NCBI RefSeq assembly: GCF_040954835.1
Contig: NC_090709.1
Coordinates: forward strand, 42,540,490 to 42,604,489
From: Lepisosteus oculatus
Taxonomy: Eukaryota; Chordata; Actinopteri; Semionotiformes; Lepisosteidae
Direction: 5' to 3'
Length of the DNA stretch: 64,000 nt
Position 1 is the stretch's first letter; the number at the start of each line of letters is the position of its first letter. Shown here one piece after another: positions 20,268 to 35,200 of this stretch. The notes beneath the pieces are model-generated. The model ran no database searches. It saw nothing but the letters and a program-made list of their open reading frames with translations, and had not been told where the DNA came from. The position numbers were made by a program, and so were the translations under genes.

Positions 20268-23200
20268 TCTCACAGTAAAGTCTAGTGTGCAGGTCACAAT
20301 TACCCACACAGTCTCACAGTAAAGTCTAGTGTGCAGGTCAGAATTACCCACAGTCTCACAGTAAAGTCTAGTGTGCAGGTCAGAATTACCCACACAGTCT
20401 CACAGTAAAGTCTAGTGTGCAGGTCAGAATTCCCCACAGTCTCACAGTAAAGTCTAGTGTGCAGGTCAGAATTACCCACAGTCTCACAGTAAAGTCTAGT
20501 GTGCAGGTCAGAATTACCCACAGTCTCACAGTAAAGTCTAGTGTGCAGGTCAGAATTACCCACACAGTCTCACAGTAAAGTCTAGTGTGCAGGTCAGAAT
20601 TACCCACAGTCTCACAGTAAAGTCTAGTGTGCAGGTCAGAATTCCCCACAGTCTCACAGTAAACTCTAGTGTGCAGGTCAGAATTACCCACACAGTCTCA
20701 CAGTAAAGTCTAGTGTGCAGGCCAGAATTACCCACACAGTCTCACAGTAAAGTCTAGTGTGCAGGCCAGAATTACACACAGTCTCACAGTAAAGTCTAGT
20801 GTGCAGGCCAGAATTACACAGAGTCTCACTGTTAAGTCTAGTGTGCAGGTCACAATTACACACAGTCTCACTGTTAAGTCTAGTGTGCAGGTCAGAATTA
20901 CACACAGTCTCACAGTAAAGTCTAGTGTGCAGGTCAGAACTACACACAGTCTCACAGTAAAGTCTAGTGTGCAGGTCAGAATTACACACAGCCTCACAGT
21001 AAAGTCTAGTGTGCAGGTCAGAATTACACACAGCCTCACAGTAAAGTCTAGTGTGCAGGTCAGAATTACCCACACAGTCTCACAGTAAAGTCTAGTGTGC
21101 AGGTCAGAATTACCCACAGTCTCACAGTAAAGTCTAGTGTGCAGGTCAGAATTACACACAGCCTCACAGTAAAGTCTAGTGTGCAGGTCAGAATTACCCA
21201 CACAGTCTCACAGTAAAGTCTAGTGTGCAGGTCAGAATTCCCCACAGTCTCACAGTAAAGTCTAGTGTGCAGGTCAGAATTACACACAGTCTCACAGTAA
21301 AGTCTAGTGTGCAGGTCAGAATTACACACAGTCTCACTGTTAAGTCTAGTGTGCAGGTCAGAATTACACACAGTCTCACTGTTAAGTCTAGTGTGCAGGT
21401 CAGAATTACACACAGTCTCACTGTTAAGTCTAGTGTGCAGGTCAGAATTACACACAGTCTCACAGTGAAGTCTAGTGTGCAGGTCAGAATTACACACAGT
21501 CTCACAGTAAAGTCTAGTGTGCAGGTCAGAATTACACACAGCCTCATAGTAAAGTCTAGTGTGCAGGTCAGAATTACACACAGCCTCATAGTAAAGTCTA
21601 GTGTGCAGGTCACAATTACACACAGTCTCACAGTAAAGTCTAGTGTGCAGGTCAGAATCACACAGTCTCACAGTAAAGTCTAGTGTGCAGGTCAGAATCA
21701 CACACAGTCTCACAGTAAAGTCTAGTGTGCAGGCCAGAATTACCCACACAGTCTCACAGTAAAGTCTAGTGTGCAGGTCAGAATTACCCACAGTCTCACA
21801 GTAAAGTCTAGTGTGCAGGTCAGAATTACACACAGTCTCACAGTAAAGTCTAGTGTGCAGGTCAGAATTACCCACACAGTCTCACAGTAAAGTCTAGTGT
21901 GCAGGTCAGAATTACACACAGCCTCACAGTAAAGTCTAGTGTGCAGGTCAGAATTACCCACACAGTCTCACAGTAAAGTCTAGTGTGCAGGTCAGAATTA
22001 CACACAGCCTCACAGTAAAGTCTAGTGTACAGGTCAGAATTACCCACAGTCTCACAGTAAAGTCTAGTGTGCAGGCCAGAATTACCCACACAGTCTCACA
22101 GTAAAGTCTAGTGTGCAGGCCAGAATTCCCCACAGTCTCACAGTAAAGTCTAGTGTGCAGGCCAGAATTACCCACACAGTCTCACAGTAAAGTCTAGTGT
22201 GCAGGCCAGAATTCCCCACAGTCTCACAGTAAAGTCTAGTGTGCAGGTCAGAATTACACACAGTAAAGTCTAGTGTGCAGGTCAGAATTACCCACACAGT
22301 CTCACAGTAAAGTCTAGTGTGCAGGCCAGAATTACCCACACAGTCTCACAGTAAAGTCTAGTGTGCAGGTCAGAATTACCCACACAGTCTCACAGTAAAG
22401 TCTAGTGTGCAGGCCAGAATTACACACAGTCTCACTGTTAAGTCTAGTGTGCAGGTCAGAATTCCCCACAGTCTCACAGTAAAGTCTAGTGTGCAGGCCA
22501 GAATTACCCACACAGTCTCACAGTAAAGTCTAGTGTGCAGGTCAGAATTACCCACAGTCTCACAGTAAAGCCTAGTGTGCAGGTCAGAATTACCCACAGT
22601 CTCACAGTAAAGTATAGTGTGCAGGTCAGAATTACCCACACAGTCTCACAGTAAAGTCTAGTGTGCAGGTCAGAATTACTCACAGTAAAGTCTAGTGTGC
22701 AGGTCAGAATTACCCACAGTCTCACAGTAAGGTCTAGTGTTCAGGTCAGAATTACCCACAGTCTCACAGTAAAGTCTAGTGTGCAGGTCAGAATTACCCA
22801 CACAGTCTCACAGTAAAGTCTAGTGTGCAGGTCAGAATTACCCACACAGTCTCACAGTAAAGTCTAGTGTGCAGGTCAGAATTACCCACAGTCTCACAGT
22901 AAAGTCTAGTGTGCAGGTCAGAATTACCCACAGTCTCACAGTAAAGTCTAGTGTGCAGGTCAGAATTACCCACACAGCCTCACAGTAAAGTCTAGTGTGC
23001 AGGTCAGAATTACACACAGTTTCACAGTAAAGTCTAGTGTGCAGGTCAGAATTACCCACACAGTCTCACTGTAAAGTCTAGTGTGCAGGTCAGAATTACC
23101 CACAGTCTCACAGTAAAGTCTAGTGTGCAGGTCAGAATTACCCACAGTCTCACAGTAAATTATAGTGTGCAGGTCAGAATTACCCACACAGTCTCACAGT

Positions 23201-26200
23201 AAAGTCTAGTGTGCAGGTCAGAATTACTCACAGTAAAGTCTAGTGTGCAGGTCAGAATTACCCACAGTCTCACAGTAAGGTCTAGTGTTCAGGTCAGAAT
23301 TACCCACAGTCTCACAGTAAAGTCTAGTGTGCAGGTCAGAATTACCCACACAGTCTCACAGTAAAGTCTAGTGTGCAGGTCAGAATTACCCACACAGTCT
23401 CACAGTAAAGTCTAGTGTGCAGGCCAGAATTACACACAGTCTCACTGTTAAGTCTAGTGTGCAGGTCAGAATTACACACAGTCTCACTGTTAAGTCTAGT
23501 GTGCAGGTCAGAATTACACACAGTCTCACAGTAAAGTCTAGTGTGCAGGTCAGAATTACACACAGCCTCACAGTAAAGTCTAGTGTGCAGGTCACAATTC
23601 CCCACAGTCTCACAGTAAAGTCTAGTGTGCAGGCCAGAATTACCCACACAGTCTCACAGTAAAGTCTAGTGTGCAGGTCAGAATTACCCACAGTCTCACA
23701 GTAAAGCCTAGTGTGCAGGTCAGAATTACCCACAGTCTCACAGTAAAGTATAGTGTGCAGGTCAGAATTACCCACACAGTCTCACAGTAAAGTCTAGTGT
23801 GCAGGTCAGAATTACTCACAGTAAAGTCTAGTGTGCAGGTCAGAATTACCCACAGTCTCACAGTAAGGTCTAGTGTGCAGGTCAGAATTACACACAGCCT
23901 CATAGTAAAGTCTAGTGTGCAGGTCAGAATTACACACAGCCTCATAGTAAAGTCTAGTGTGCAGGTCACAATTACACACAGTCTCACAGTAAAGTCTAGT
24001 GTGCAGGTCAGAATCACACAGTCTCACAGTAAAGTCTAGTGTGCAGGTCAGAATCACACACAGTCTCACAGTAAAGTCTAGTGTGCAGGCCAGAATTACC
24101 CACACAGTCTCACAGTAAAGTCTAGTGTGCAGGTCAGAATTACCCACAGTCTCACAGTAAAGTCTAGTGTGCAGGTCAGAATTACACACAGTCTCACAGT
24201 AAAGTCTAGTGTGCAGGCCAGAATTACCCACACAGTCTCACAGTAAAGTCTAGTGTGCAGGCCAGAATTCCCCACAGTCTCACAGTAAAGTCTAGTGTGC
24301 AGGTCAGAATTACACACAGTAAAGTCTAGTGTGCAGGTCAGAATTACCCACACAGTCTCACAGTAAAGTCTAGTGTGCAGGCCAGAATTACCCACACAGT
24401 CTCACAGTAAAGTCTAGTGTGCAGGTCAGAATTACCCACACAGTCTCACAGTAAAGTCTAGTGTGCAGGCCAGAATTACACACAGTCTCACTGTTAAGTC
24501 TAGTGTGCAGGTCAGAATTACACACAGTCTCACTGTTAAGTCTAGTGTGCAGGTCAGAATTCCCCACAGTCTCACAGTAAAGTCTAGTGTGCAGGCCAGA
24601 ATTACCCACACAGTCTCACAGTAAAGTCTAGTGTGCAGGTCAGAATTACCCACAGTCTCACAGTAAAGCCTAGTGTGCAGGTCAGAATTACCCACAGTCT
24701 CACAGTAAAGTATAGTGTGCAGGTCAGAATTACCCACACAGTCTCACAGTAAAGTCTAGTGTGCAGGTCAGAATTACCCACACAGTCTCACAGTAAAGTC
24801 TAGTGTGCAGGTCAGAATTACCCACAGTCTCACAGTAAAGTCTAGTGTGCAGGTCAGAATTACCCACAGTCTCACAGTAAAGTCTAGTGTGCAGGTCAGA
24901 ATTACCCACACAGCCTCACAGTAAAGTCTAGTGTGCAGGTCAGAATTACACACAGTTTCACAGTAAAGTCTAGTGTGCAGGTCAGAATTACCCACACAGT
25001 CTCACTGTAAAGTCTAGTGTGCAGGTCAGAATTACCCACAGTCTCACAGTAAAGTCTAGTGTGCAGGTCAGAATTACCCACAGTCTCACAGTAAATTATA
25101 GTGTGCAGGTCAGAATTACCCACACAGTCTCACAGTAAAGTCTAGTGTGCAGGTCAGAATTACTCACAGTAAAGTCTAGTGTGCAGGTCAGAATTACCCA
25201 CAGTCTCACAGTAAGGTCTAGTGTTCAGGTCAGAATTACCCACAGTCTCACAGTAAAGTCTAGTGTGCAGGTCAGAATTACCCACACAGTCTCACAGTAA
25301 AGTCTAGTGTGCAGGTCAGAATTACCCACACAGTCTCACAGTAAAGTCTAGTGTGCAGGCCAGAATTACACACAGTCTCACTGTTAAGTCTAGTGTGCAG
25401 GTCAGAATTACACACAGTCTCACTGTTAAGTCTAGTGTGCAGGTCAGAATTACACACAGTCTCACAGTAAAGTCTAGTGTGCAGGTCAGAATTACCCACA
25501 CAGTCTCACAGTAAAGTCTAGTGTGCAGGCCAGAATTACACACAGTCTCACTGTTAAGTCTAGTGTGCAGGTCAGAATTACACACAGTCTCACTGTTAAG
25601 TCTAGTGTGCAGGTCAGAATTCCCCACAGTCTCACAGTAAAGTCTAGTGTGCAGGCCAGAATTACCCACACAGTCTCACAGTAAAGTCTAGTGTGCAGGT
25701 CAGAATTACCCACAGTCTCACAGTAAAGCCTAGTGTGCAGGTCAGAATTACCCACAGTCTCACAGTAAAGTATAGTGTGCAGGTCAGAATTACCCACACA
25801 GTCTCACAGTAAAGTCTAGTGTGCAGGTCAGAATTACTCACAGTAAAGTCTAGTGTGCAGGTCAGAATTACCCACAGTCTCACAGTAAGGTCTAGTGTTC
25901 AGGTCAGAATTACCCACAGTCTCACAGTAAAGTCTAGTGTGCAGGTCAGAATTACCCACACAGTCTCACAGTAAAGTCTAGTGTGCAGGTCAGAATTACC
26001 CACACAGTCTCACAGTAAAGTCTAGTGTGCAGGTCAGAATTACCCACAGTCTCACAGTAAAGTCTAGTGTGCAGGTCAGAATTACCCACAGTCTCACAGT
26101 AAAGTCTAGTGTGCAGGTCAGAATTACCCACACAGCCTCACAGTAAAGTCTAGTGTGCAGGTCAGAATTACACACAGTTTCACAGTAAAGTCTAGTGTGC

Positions 26201-29200
26201 AGGTCAGAATTACCCACACAGTCTCACTGTAAAGTCTAGTGTGCAGGTCAGAATTACCCACAGTCTCACAGTAAATTATAGTGTGCAGGTCAGAATTACC
26301 CACACAGTCTCACAGTAAAGTCTAGTGTGCAGGTCAGAATTACTCACAGTAAAGTCTAGTGTGCAGGTCAGAATTACCCACAGTCTCACAGTAAGGTCTA
26401 GTGTTCAGGTCAGAATTACCCACAGTCTCACAGTAAAGTCTAGTGTGCAGGTCAGAATTACCCACACAGTCTCACAGTAAAGTCTAGTGTGCAGGTCAGA
26501 ATTACCCACACAGTCTCACAGTAAAGTCTAGTGTGCAGGCCAGAATTACACACAGTCTCACTGGTAAGTCTAGTGTGCAGGTCAGAATTACACACAGTCT
26601 CACTGTTAAGTCTAGTGTGCAGGTCAGAATTACACACAGTCTCACAGTAAAGTCTAGTGTGCAGGTCAGAATTACACACAGCCTCACAGTAAAGTCTAGT
26701 GTGCAGGTCACAATTCCCCACAGTCTCACAGTAAAGTCTAGTGTGCAGGCCAGAATTACCCACACAGTCTCACAGTAAAGTCTAGTGTGCAGGTCAGAAT
26801 TACCCACAGTCTCACAGTAAAGCCTAGTGTGCAGGTCAGAATTACCCACAGTCTCACAGTAAAGTATAGTGTGCAGGTCAGAATTACCCACACAGTCTCA
26901 CAGTAAAGTCTAGTGTGCAGGTCAGAATTACTCACAGTAAAGTCTAGTGTGCAGGTCAGAATTACCCACAGTCTCACAGTAAGGTCTAGTGTGCAGGTCA
27001 GAATTACACACAGCCTCATAGTAAAGTCTAGTGTGCAGGTCAGAATTACACACAGCCTCATAGTAAAGTCTAGTGTGCAGGTCACAATTACACACAGTCT
27101 CACAGTAAAGTCTAGTGTGCAGGTCAGAATCACACAGTCTCACAGTAAAGTCTAGTGTGCAGGTCAGAATCACACACAGTCTCACAGTAAAGTCTAGTGT
27201 GCAGGCCAGAATTACCCACACAGTCTCACAGTAAAGTCTAGTGTGCAGGTCAGAATTACCCACAGTCTCACAGTAAAGTCTAGTGTGCAGGTCAGAATTA
27301 CACACAGTCTCACAGTAAAGTCTAGTGTGCAGGCCAGAATTACCCACACAGTCTCACAGTAAAGTCTAGTGTGCAGGCCAGAATTCCCCACAGTCTCACA
27401 GTAAAGTCTAGTGTGCAGGTCAGAATTACACACAGTAAAGTCTAGTGTGCAGGTCAGAATTACCCACACAGTCTCACAGTAAAGTCTAGTGTGCAGGCCA
27501 GAATTACCCACACAGTCTCACAGTAAAGTCTAGTGTGCAGGTCAGAATTACCCACACAGTCTCACAGTAAAGTCTAGTGTGCAGGCCAGAATTACACACA
27601 GTCTCACTGTTAAGTCTAGTGTGCAGGTCAGAATTACACACAGTCTCACTGTTAAGTCTAGTGTGCAGGTCAGAATTCCCCACAGTCTCACAGTAAAGTC
27701 TAGTGTGCAGGCCAGAATTACCCACACAGTCTCACAGTAAAGTCTAGTGTGCAGGTCAGAATTACCCACAGTCTCACAGTAAAGCCTAGTGTGCAGGTCA
27801 GAATTACCCACAGTCTCACAGTAAAGTATAGTGTGCAGGTCAGAATTACCCACACAGTCTCACAGTAAAGTCTAGTGTGCAGGTCAGAATTACTCACAGT
27901 AAAGTCTAGTGTGCAGGTCAGAATTACCCACAGTCTCACAGTAAGGTCTAGTGTTCAGGTCAGAATTACCCACAGTCTCACAGTAAAGTCTAGTGTGCAG
28001 GTCAGAATTACCCACACAGTCTCACAGTAAAGTCTAGTGTGCAGGTCAGAATTACCCACACAGTCTCACAGTAAAGTCTAGTGTGCAGGTCAGAATTACC
28101 CACAGTCTCACAGTAAAGTCTAGTGTGCAGGTCAGAATTACCCACAGTCTCACAGTAAAGTCTAGTGTGCAGGTCAGAATTACCCACACAGCCTCACAGT
28201 AAAGTCTAGTGTGCAGGTCAGAATTACACACAGTTTCACAGTAAAGTCTAGTGTGCAGGTCAGAATTACCCACACAGTCTCACTGTAAAGTCTAGTGTGC
28301 AGGTCAGAATTACCCACAGTCTCACAGTAAAGTCTAGTGTGCAGGTCAGAATTACCCACAGTCTCACAGTAAATTATAGTGTGCAGGTCAGAATTACCCA
28401 CACAGTCTCACAGTAAAGTCTAGTGTGCAGGTCAGAATTACTCACAGTAAAGTCTAGTGTGCAGGTCAGAATTACCCACAGTCTCACAGTAAGGTCTAGT
28501 GTTCAGGTCAGAATTACCCACAGTCTCACAGTAAAGTCTAGTGTGCAGGTCAGAATTACCCACACAGTCTCACAGTAAAGTCTAGTGTGCAGGTCAGAAT
28601 TACCCACACAGTCTCACAGTAAAGTCTAGTGTGCAGGCCAGAATTACACACAGTCTCACTGTTAAGTCTAGTGTGCAGGTCAGAATTACACACAGTCTCA
28701 CTGTTAAGTCTAGTGTGCAGGTCAGAATTACACACAGTCTCACAGTAAAGTCTAGTGTGCAGGTCAGAATTACACACAGCCTCACAGTAAAGTCTAGTGT
28801 GCAGGTCACAATTCCCCACAGTCTCACAGTAAAGTCTAGTGTGCAGGCCAGAATTACCCACACAGTCTCACAGTAAAGTCTAGTGTGCAGGTCAGAATTA
28901 CCCACAGTCTCACAGTAAAGCCTAGTGTGCAGGTCAGAATTACCCACAGTCTCACAGTAAAGTATAGTGTGCAGGTCAGAATTACCCACACAGTCTCACA
29001 GTAAAGTCTAGTGTGCAGGTCAGAATTACTCACAGTAAAGTCTAGTGTGCAGGTCAGAATTACCCACAGTCTCACAGTAAGGTCTAGTGTTCAGGTCAGA
29101 ATTACCCACAGTCTCACAGTAAAGTCTAGTGTGCAGGTCAGAATTACCCACACAGTCTCACAGTAAAGTCTAGTGTGCAGGTCAGAATTACCCACACAGT

Positions 29201-32200
29201 CTCACAGTAAAGTCTAGTGTGCAGGTCAGAATTACCCACAGTCTCACAGTAAAGTCTAGTGTGCAGGTCAGAATTACCCACAGTCTCACAGTAAAGTCTA
29301 GTGTGCAGGTCAGAATTACCCACACAGTCTCACAGTAAAGTCTAGTGTGCAGGCCAGAATTACCCACACAGTCTCACAGTAAAGTCTAATGTGCAGGCCA
29401 GAATTACCCACAGTCTCACAGTAAAGTCTAGTGTGCAGGTCAGAATTCCCCACGGTCTCACAGTAAAGTCTAGTGTGCAGGTCAGAATTACCCACAGTCT
29501 CACAGTAAAGTCTAGTGTGCAGGCCAGAATTACCCACACAGTCTCACAGTAAAGTCTAGTGTGCAGGTCAGAATTACCCACACAGTCTCACAGTAAAGTC
29601 TAGTGTGCAGGCCAGAATTACACACAGTCTCACTGTTAAGTCTAGTGTGCAGGTCAGAATTACACACAGTCTCACTGTTAAGTCTAGTGTGCAGGTCAGA
29701 ATTACACACAGTCTCACAGTAAAGTCTAGTGTGCAGGTCAGAATTACACACAGCCTCACAGTAAAGTCTAGTGTGCAGGTCAGAATTCCCCACAGTCTCA
29801 CAGTAAAGTCTAGTGTGCAGGCCAGAATTACCCACACAGTCTCACAGTAAAGTCTAGTGTGCAGGTCAGAATTACCCACAGTCTCACAGTAAAGTCTAGT
29901 GTGCAGGTCAGAATTCCCCACAGTCTCACAGTAAAATATAGTGTGCAGGTCAGAATTACCCACAGTCTCACAGTAAAGTCTAGTGTGCAGGTCAGAATTA
30001 CCCACACAGTCTCACAGTAAAGTCTAGTGTGCAGGTCAGAATTACACAGTCTCACAGTAAAGTGTAGTGTGCAGGTCAGAATTCCCCACAGTCTCACATT
30101 AAAGTCTAGTGTGCAGGTCAGAATTACACACAGCCTCACAGTAAAGTCTAGTGTGCAGGTCAGAATTACACACAGCCTCATAGTAAAGTCTAGTGTGCAG
30201 GTCAGAATTCCCCCCAGTCTCACAGTAAAGTCTAGTGTGCAGGTCAGAATCACACAGTCTCACTGTAAAGTCTAGTGTGCAGGTCAGAATCACACACAGT
30301 CTCACAGTAAAGTCTGGTGTGCAGGCCAGAATTACCCACACAGTCTCACAGTAAAGTCTAGTGTGCAGGTCAGAATTACCCACACAGTCTCACAGTAAAG
30401 CCTAGTGTGCAGGTCAGAATTACACAGTCTCAGAGTAAAGTCTAGTGTGCAGGTCAGAATTACACACAGTCTCACAGTAAAGTCTAGTGTGCAGGTCAGA
30501 ATCACACACAGTCTCACAGTAAAGTCTAGTGTGCAGGTCAGAATTACCCACACAGTCTCACAGTAAAGTCTAGTGTGCAGGTCAGAATTACACACAGCCT
30601 CACAGTAAAGTCTAGTGTGCAGGTCAGAATTACCCACACAGTCTCACAGTAAAGTCTAGTGTGCAGGTCAGAATTCCCCACAGTCTCACAGTAAAGTCTA
30701 GTGTGCAGGCCAGAATTACCCACAGTCTCACAGTAAAGTCTAGTGTGCAGGTCAGAATTACCCACACAGTCTCACAGTAAAGTCTAGTGTGCAGGTCAGA
30801 ATTACCCACACAGTCTCACTGTTAAGTCTAGTGTGCAGGTCACAATTACACACAGTCTCACTGTTAAGTCTAGTGTGCAGGTCAGAATTACACACAGTCT
30901 CACAGTAAAGTCTAGTGTGCAGGTCAGAATCACACAGTCTCACTGTAAAGTCTAGTGTGCAGGCCAGAATTACCCACACAGTCTCACAGTAATGTCTAGT
31001 GTGCAGGTCAGAATTACCCACAGTCTCACAGTAAAGTCTAGTGTGCAGGTCAAAATTACCCACAGTCTCATAGTAAAGTCTAGAGTGCAGGTCAGAATTA
31101 CCCACACAGTCTCACACTAAAGTCTAGTGTGCAGGTCAGAATTACCCACAGTCTCACAGTAAAGTCTAGTGTGCAGGTCAGAATTCCCCACAGTCTCACA
31201 GTAAAGTCTAGTGTGCAGGTCAGAATTACACACAGTCTCACAGTAAAGTATAGTGTGCAGGTCAGAATTACCCACACAGTCTCACAGTAAAGTCTAGTGT
31301 GCAGGTCAGAATTACCCACAGTCTCACAGTAAAGTCTAGTGTGCAGGTCAGAATTACCCACACAGTCTCACAGTAAAGTCTAGTGTGCAGGTCAGAATTA
31401 CCCACAGTCTCACAGTAAAGTCTAGTGTGCAGGCCAGAATTACCCACAGTCTCACAGTAAAGTCTAGCGTGCAGGTCAGAATTACCCACAGTCTCACAGT
31501 AAAGTCTAGTGTGCAGGTCAGAATTACACACAGTCTCACAGTAAAGTCTAGTGTGCAGGTCAGAATTACACACAGTCTCACAGTAAAGTCTAGTGTGCAG
31601 GTCAGAATTACCCACAGTCTCACAGTAAAGTCAAGTGTGCAGGCCAGAATTACCCACAGTCTCACAGTAAAGTCTAGTGTGCAGGTCAGAATTACACACA
31701 GTCTCACAGTAAAGTCTAGCGTGCAGGTCAGAATCCCCCACAGTCTCACAGTAAAGTCTAGTGTGCAGGTCAGAATTACACACAGTAAAGTCTAGTGGTC
31801 AGGTCGGAATTGCCCACACAGCCTCACAGCAAAGTCTAGTGTGCAGGTCAGAATTACACACAGTAAAGTCTAGTGGTCAGGTCGGAATTGCCCACACAGC
31901 CTCACAGCAAAGTCTAGTGTGCAGGTCAGAATTACACACAGCCTCACAGTAATGTCTAGTGTGCAGGTCAGAATTACCCACACAGTCTCACAGTAAAGTC
32001 TAGTGTGCAGGTCAGAATTACCCACAGTGAAGTCTAGTGTGCAGGTCAGAATTACCCACAGTCTCACAGTAAAGTCTAGTGTGCAGGTCAGAATTACCCA
32101 CAGTGAAGTCTAGTGTGCAGGTCAGAATTACCCACAGTCTCACAGTAAAGTCTAGTGTGCAGGTCAGAATTACACACAGTAAAGTCTAGTGGTCAGGTCG

Positions 32201-35200
32201 GAATTGCCCACACAGCCTCACAGCAAAGTCTAGTGTGCAGGTCAGAATTAGCCACACAGTCTCACAGTAAAGTCTAGTGTGCAGGTTAGAATCACCCACA
32301 CAGTCTCACAGTAAAGTCTTGTGTGCAGGTCAGAATTACACACACGGTATCACAGTAAAGTCTAGTGTGCAGGTCAGAATTACCCACAGTCTCACAGTAA
32401 AGTCTATTGTGCAGGTCAGAATTACCCACAGTCTCACAGTAAAGTCTAGTGTGCAGGTTAGAATCACCCACACAGTCTCACAGTAAAGTCTTGTGTGCAG
32501 GTCAGAATTACACACACAGTCTCACAGTAAAGTCTAGTGTGCAGGTCAGAATTACCCACAGTCTCACAGTAAAGCCTAGTGTGCAGGTCAGAATTACACA
32601 CACAGTCTCACAGTAAAGTGTAGTGTGCAGGTCAGAATTACCCACAGTCTCACAGTAAAGTCGAGTGTGCAGGTCAGAATTACCCACAGCCTCACAGTAA
32701 AGTCTAGTGTGCAGGTCAGAATTACCCACAGTGAAGTCTAGTGTGCAGGTCAGAATTACCCACAGTGAAGTCTAGTGTGCAGGTCAGAATTACCCACAGT
32801 CTCACAGTAAAGTCTAGTGTGCAGGTCAGAATTACACACAGTAAAGTCTAGTGGTCAGGTCGGAATTGCCCACACAGCCTCACAGCAAAGTCTAGTGTGC
32901 AGGTCAGAATTACCCACACAGTCTCACAGTAAAGTCTAGTGTGCAGGTCAGAATTAGCCACACAGTCTCACAGTAAAGTCTAGTGTGCAGGTTAGAATCA
33001 CCCACACAGTCTCACAGTAAAGTCTTGTGTGCAGGTCAGAATTACACACACGGTATCACAGTAAAGTCTAGTGTGCAGGTCAGAATTACCCACAGTCTCA
33101 CAGTAAAGCCTAGTGTGCAGGTCAGAATTACCCACAGTCTCACAGTAAAGTCTAGTGTGCAGGTCAGAATTACCCACAGTCTCACAGTAAAGTCTATTGT
33201 GCAGGTCAGAATTACCCACAGTCTCACAGTAAAGTCTAGTGTGCAGTTCAGAATTACCCACAGCCTCACAGTAAAGTCTAGTGTGCAGGTCAGAATTACA
33301 CTCAGCCTCACAGTAAAGTCTAGTGTGCAGGTCAGAATTACCCACAGCCTCACAGTAAAGTCTAGTGTGCAGGTCAGAATTACACACAGCCTCACAGTAA
33401 AGTCTAGTGTGCAGGTCAGAATTACACACAGCCTCACAGTAAAGTCTAGTGTGCAGGTCAGAATTACCCACACAGTCTCACAGTAAAGTCTAGTGTGCAG
33501 GTCAGAATTACCCACACAGTCTCACAGTAAAGTCTAGTGTGCAGGTCAGAATTACCCACAGTCTCACAGTAAAGTCTAGTGTGCAGGCCAGAATTACCCA
33601 CACAGTCTCACAGTAAAGTCTAGTGTGCAGGTCAGAATTACACACAGTCTCACAGTAAAGTCTAGTGTGCAGGTCAGAATTACCCACAGTCTCACAGTAA
33701 AGTCTAGTGTGCAGGTCAGAATTACACACAGTAAAGTCTAGTGGTCAGGTCGGAATTGCCCACACAGCCTCACAGCAAAGTCTAGTGTGCAGGTCAGAAT
33801 TACACACAGTAAAGTCTAGTGGTCAGGTCGGAATTGCCCACACAGCCTCACAGCAAAGTCTAGTGTGCAGGTCAGAATTACACACAGCCTCACAGTAATG
33901 TCTAGTGTGCAGGTCAGAATTACCCACACAGTCTCACAGTAAAGTCTAGTGTGCAGGTCAGAATTACACACAGTAAAGTCTAGTGTTTAGGTCGGAATTA
34001 CCCACAGTGAAGTCTAGTGTGCAGGTCAGAATTACCCACAGTCTCACAGTAAAGTCTAGTGTGCAGGTCAGAATTACCCACAGTGAAGTCTAGTGTGCAG
34101 GTCAGAATTACCCACAGTCTCACAGTAAAGTCTAGTGTGCAGGTCAGAATTACACACAGTAAAGTCTAGTGGTCAGGTCGGAATTGCCCACACAGCCTCA
34201 CAGCAAAGTCTAGTGTGCAGGTCAGAATTAGCCACACAGTCTCACAGTAAAGTCTAGTGTGCAGGTTAGAATCACCCACACAGTCTCACAGTAAAGTCTT
34301 GTGTGCAGGTCAGAATTACACACACGGTATCACAGTAAAGTCTAGTGTGCAGGTCAGAATTACCCACAGTCTCACAGTAAAGTCTAGTGTGCAGGTCAGA
34401 ATTACCCACAGTCTCACAGTAAAGTCTATTGTGCAGGTCAGAATTACCCACAGTCTCACAGTAAAGTCTAGTGTGCAGGTCAGAATTACCCACAGCCTCA
34501 CAGTAAAGTCTAGTGTGCAGGTCAGAATTACACTCAGCCTCACAGTAAAGTCTAGTGTGCAGGTCAGAATTACACACAGCCTCACAGTAAAGTCTATTGT
34601 GCAGGTCAGAATTACCCACAGTCTCACAGTAAAGTCTAGTGTGCAGGTCAGAATTACACACAGTCTCACAGTAAAGTCTAGTGTGCAGGTCAGAATTACC
34701 CACAGTCTCACAGTAAAGTCTAGTGTGCAGGTCAGAATTACCCACACAGTCTCACAGTAAAGTCTAGTGTGCAGGTCAGAATTACCCACAGTCTCACAGT
34801 AAAGTCTAGTGTGCAGGTCAGAATTACCCACACAGTCTCACAGTAAAGTCTAGTGTGGAGGTCAGAATTACACACAGCCTCACAGTAAAGTCTAGTGTGC
34901 AGGTCAGAATTACCCACACAGTCTCACAGTAAAGTCTAGTGTGCAGGTCAGAATTACACACAGCCTCACAGTAAAGTCTAGTGTACAGGTCAGAATTACA
35001 CACAGCCTCACAGTAAAGTCTAGTGTGCAGGCCAGAATTACCCACACAGTCTCACAGTAAAGTCTAGTGTACAGGTCAGAATTCCCCACAGTCTCACAGT
35101 AAAGTCTAGTGTGCAGGCCAGAATTACCCACACAGTCTCACAGTAAAGTCTAGTGTGCAGGTCAGAATTACCCACACAGTCTTACAGTAAAGTCTAGTGT

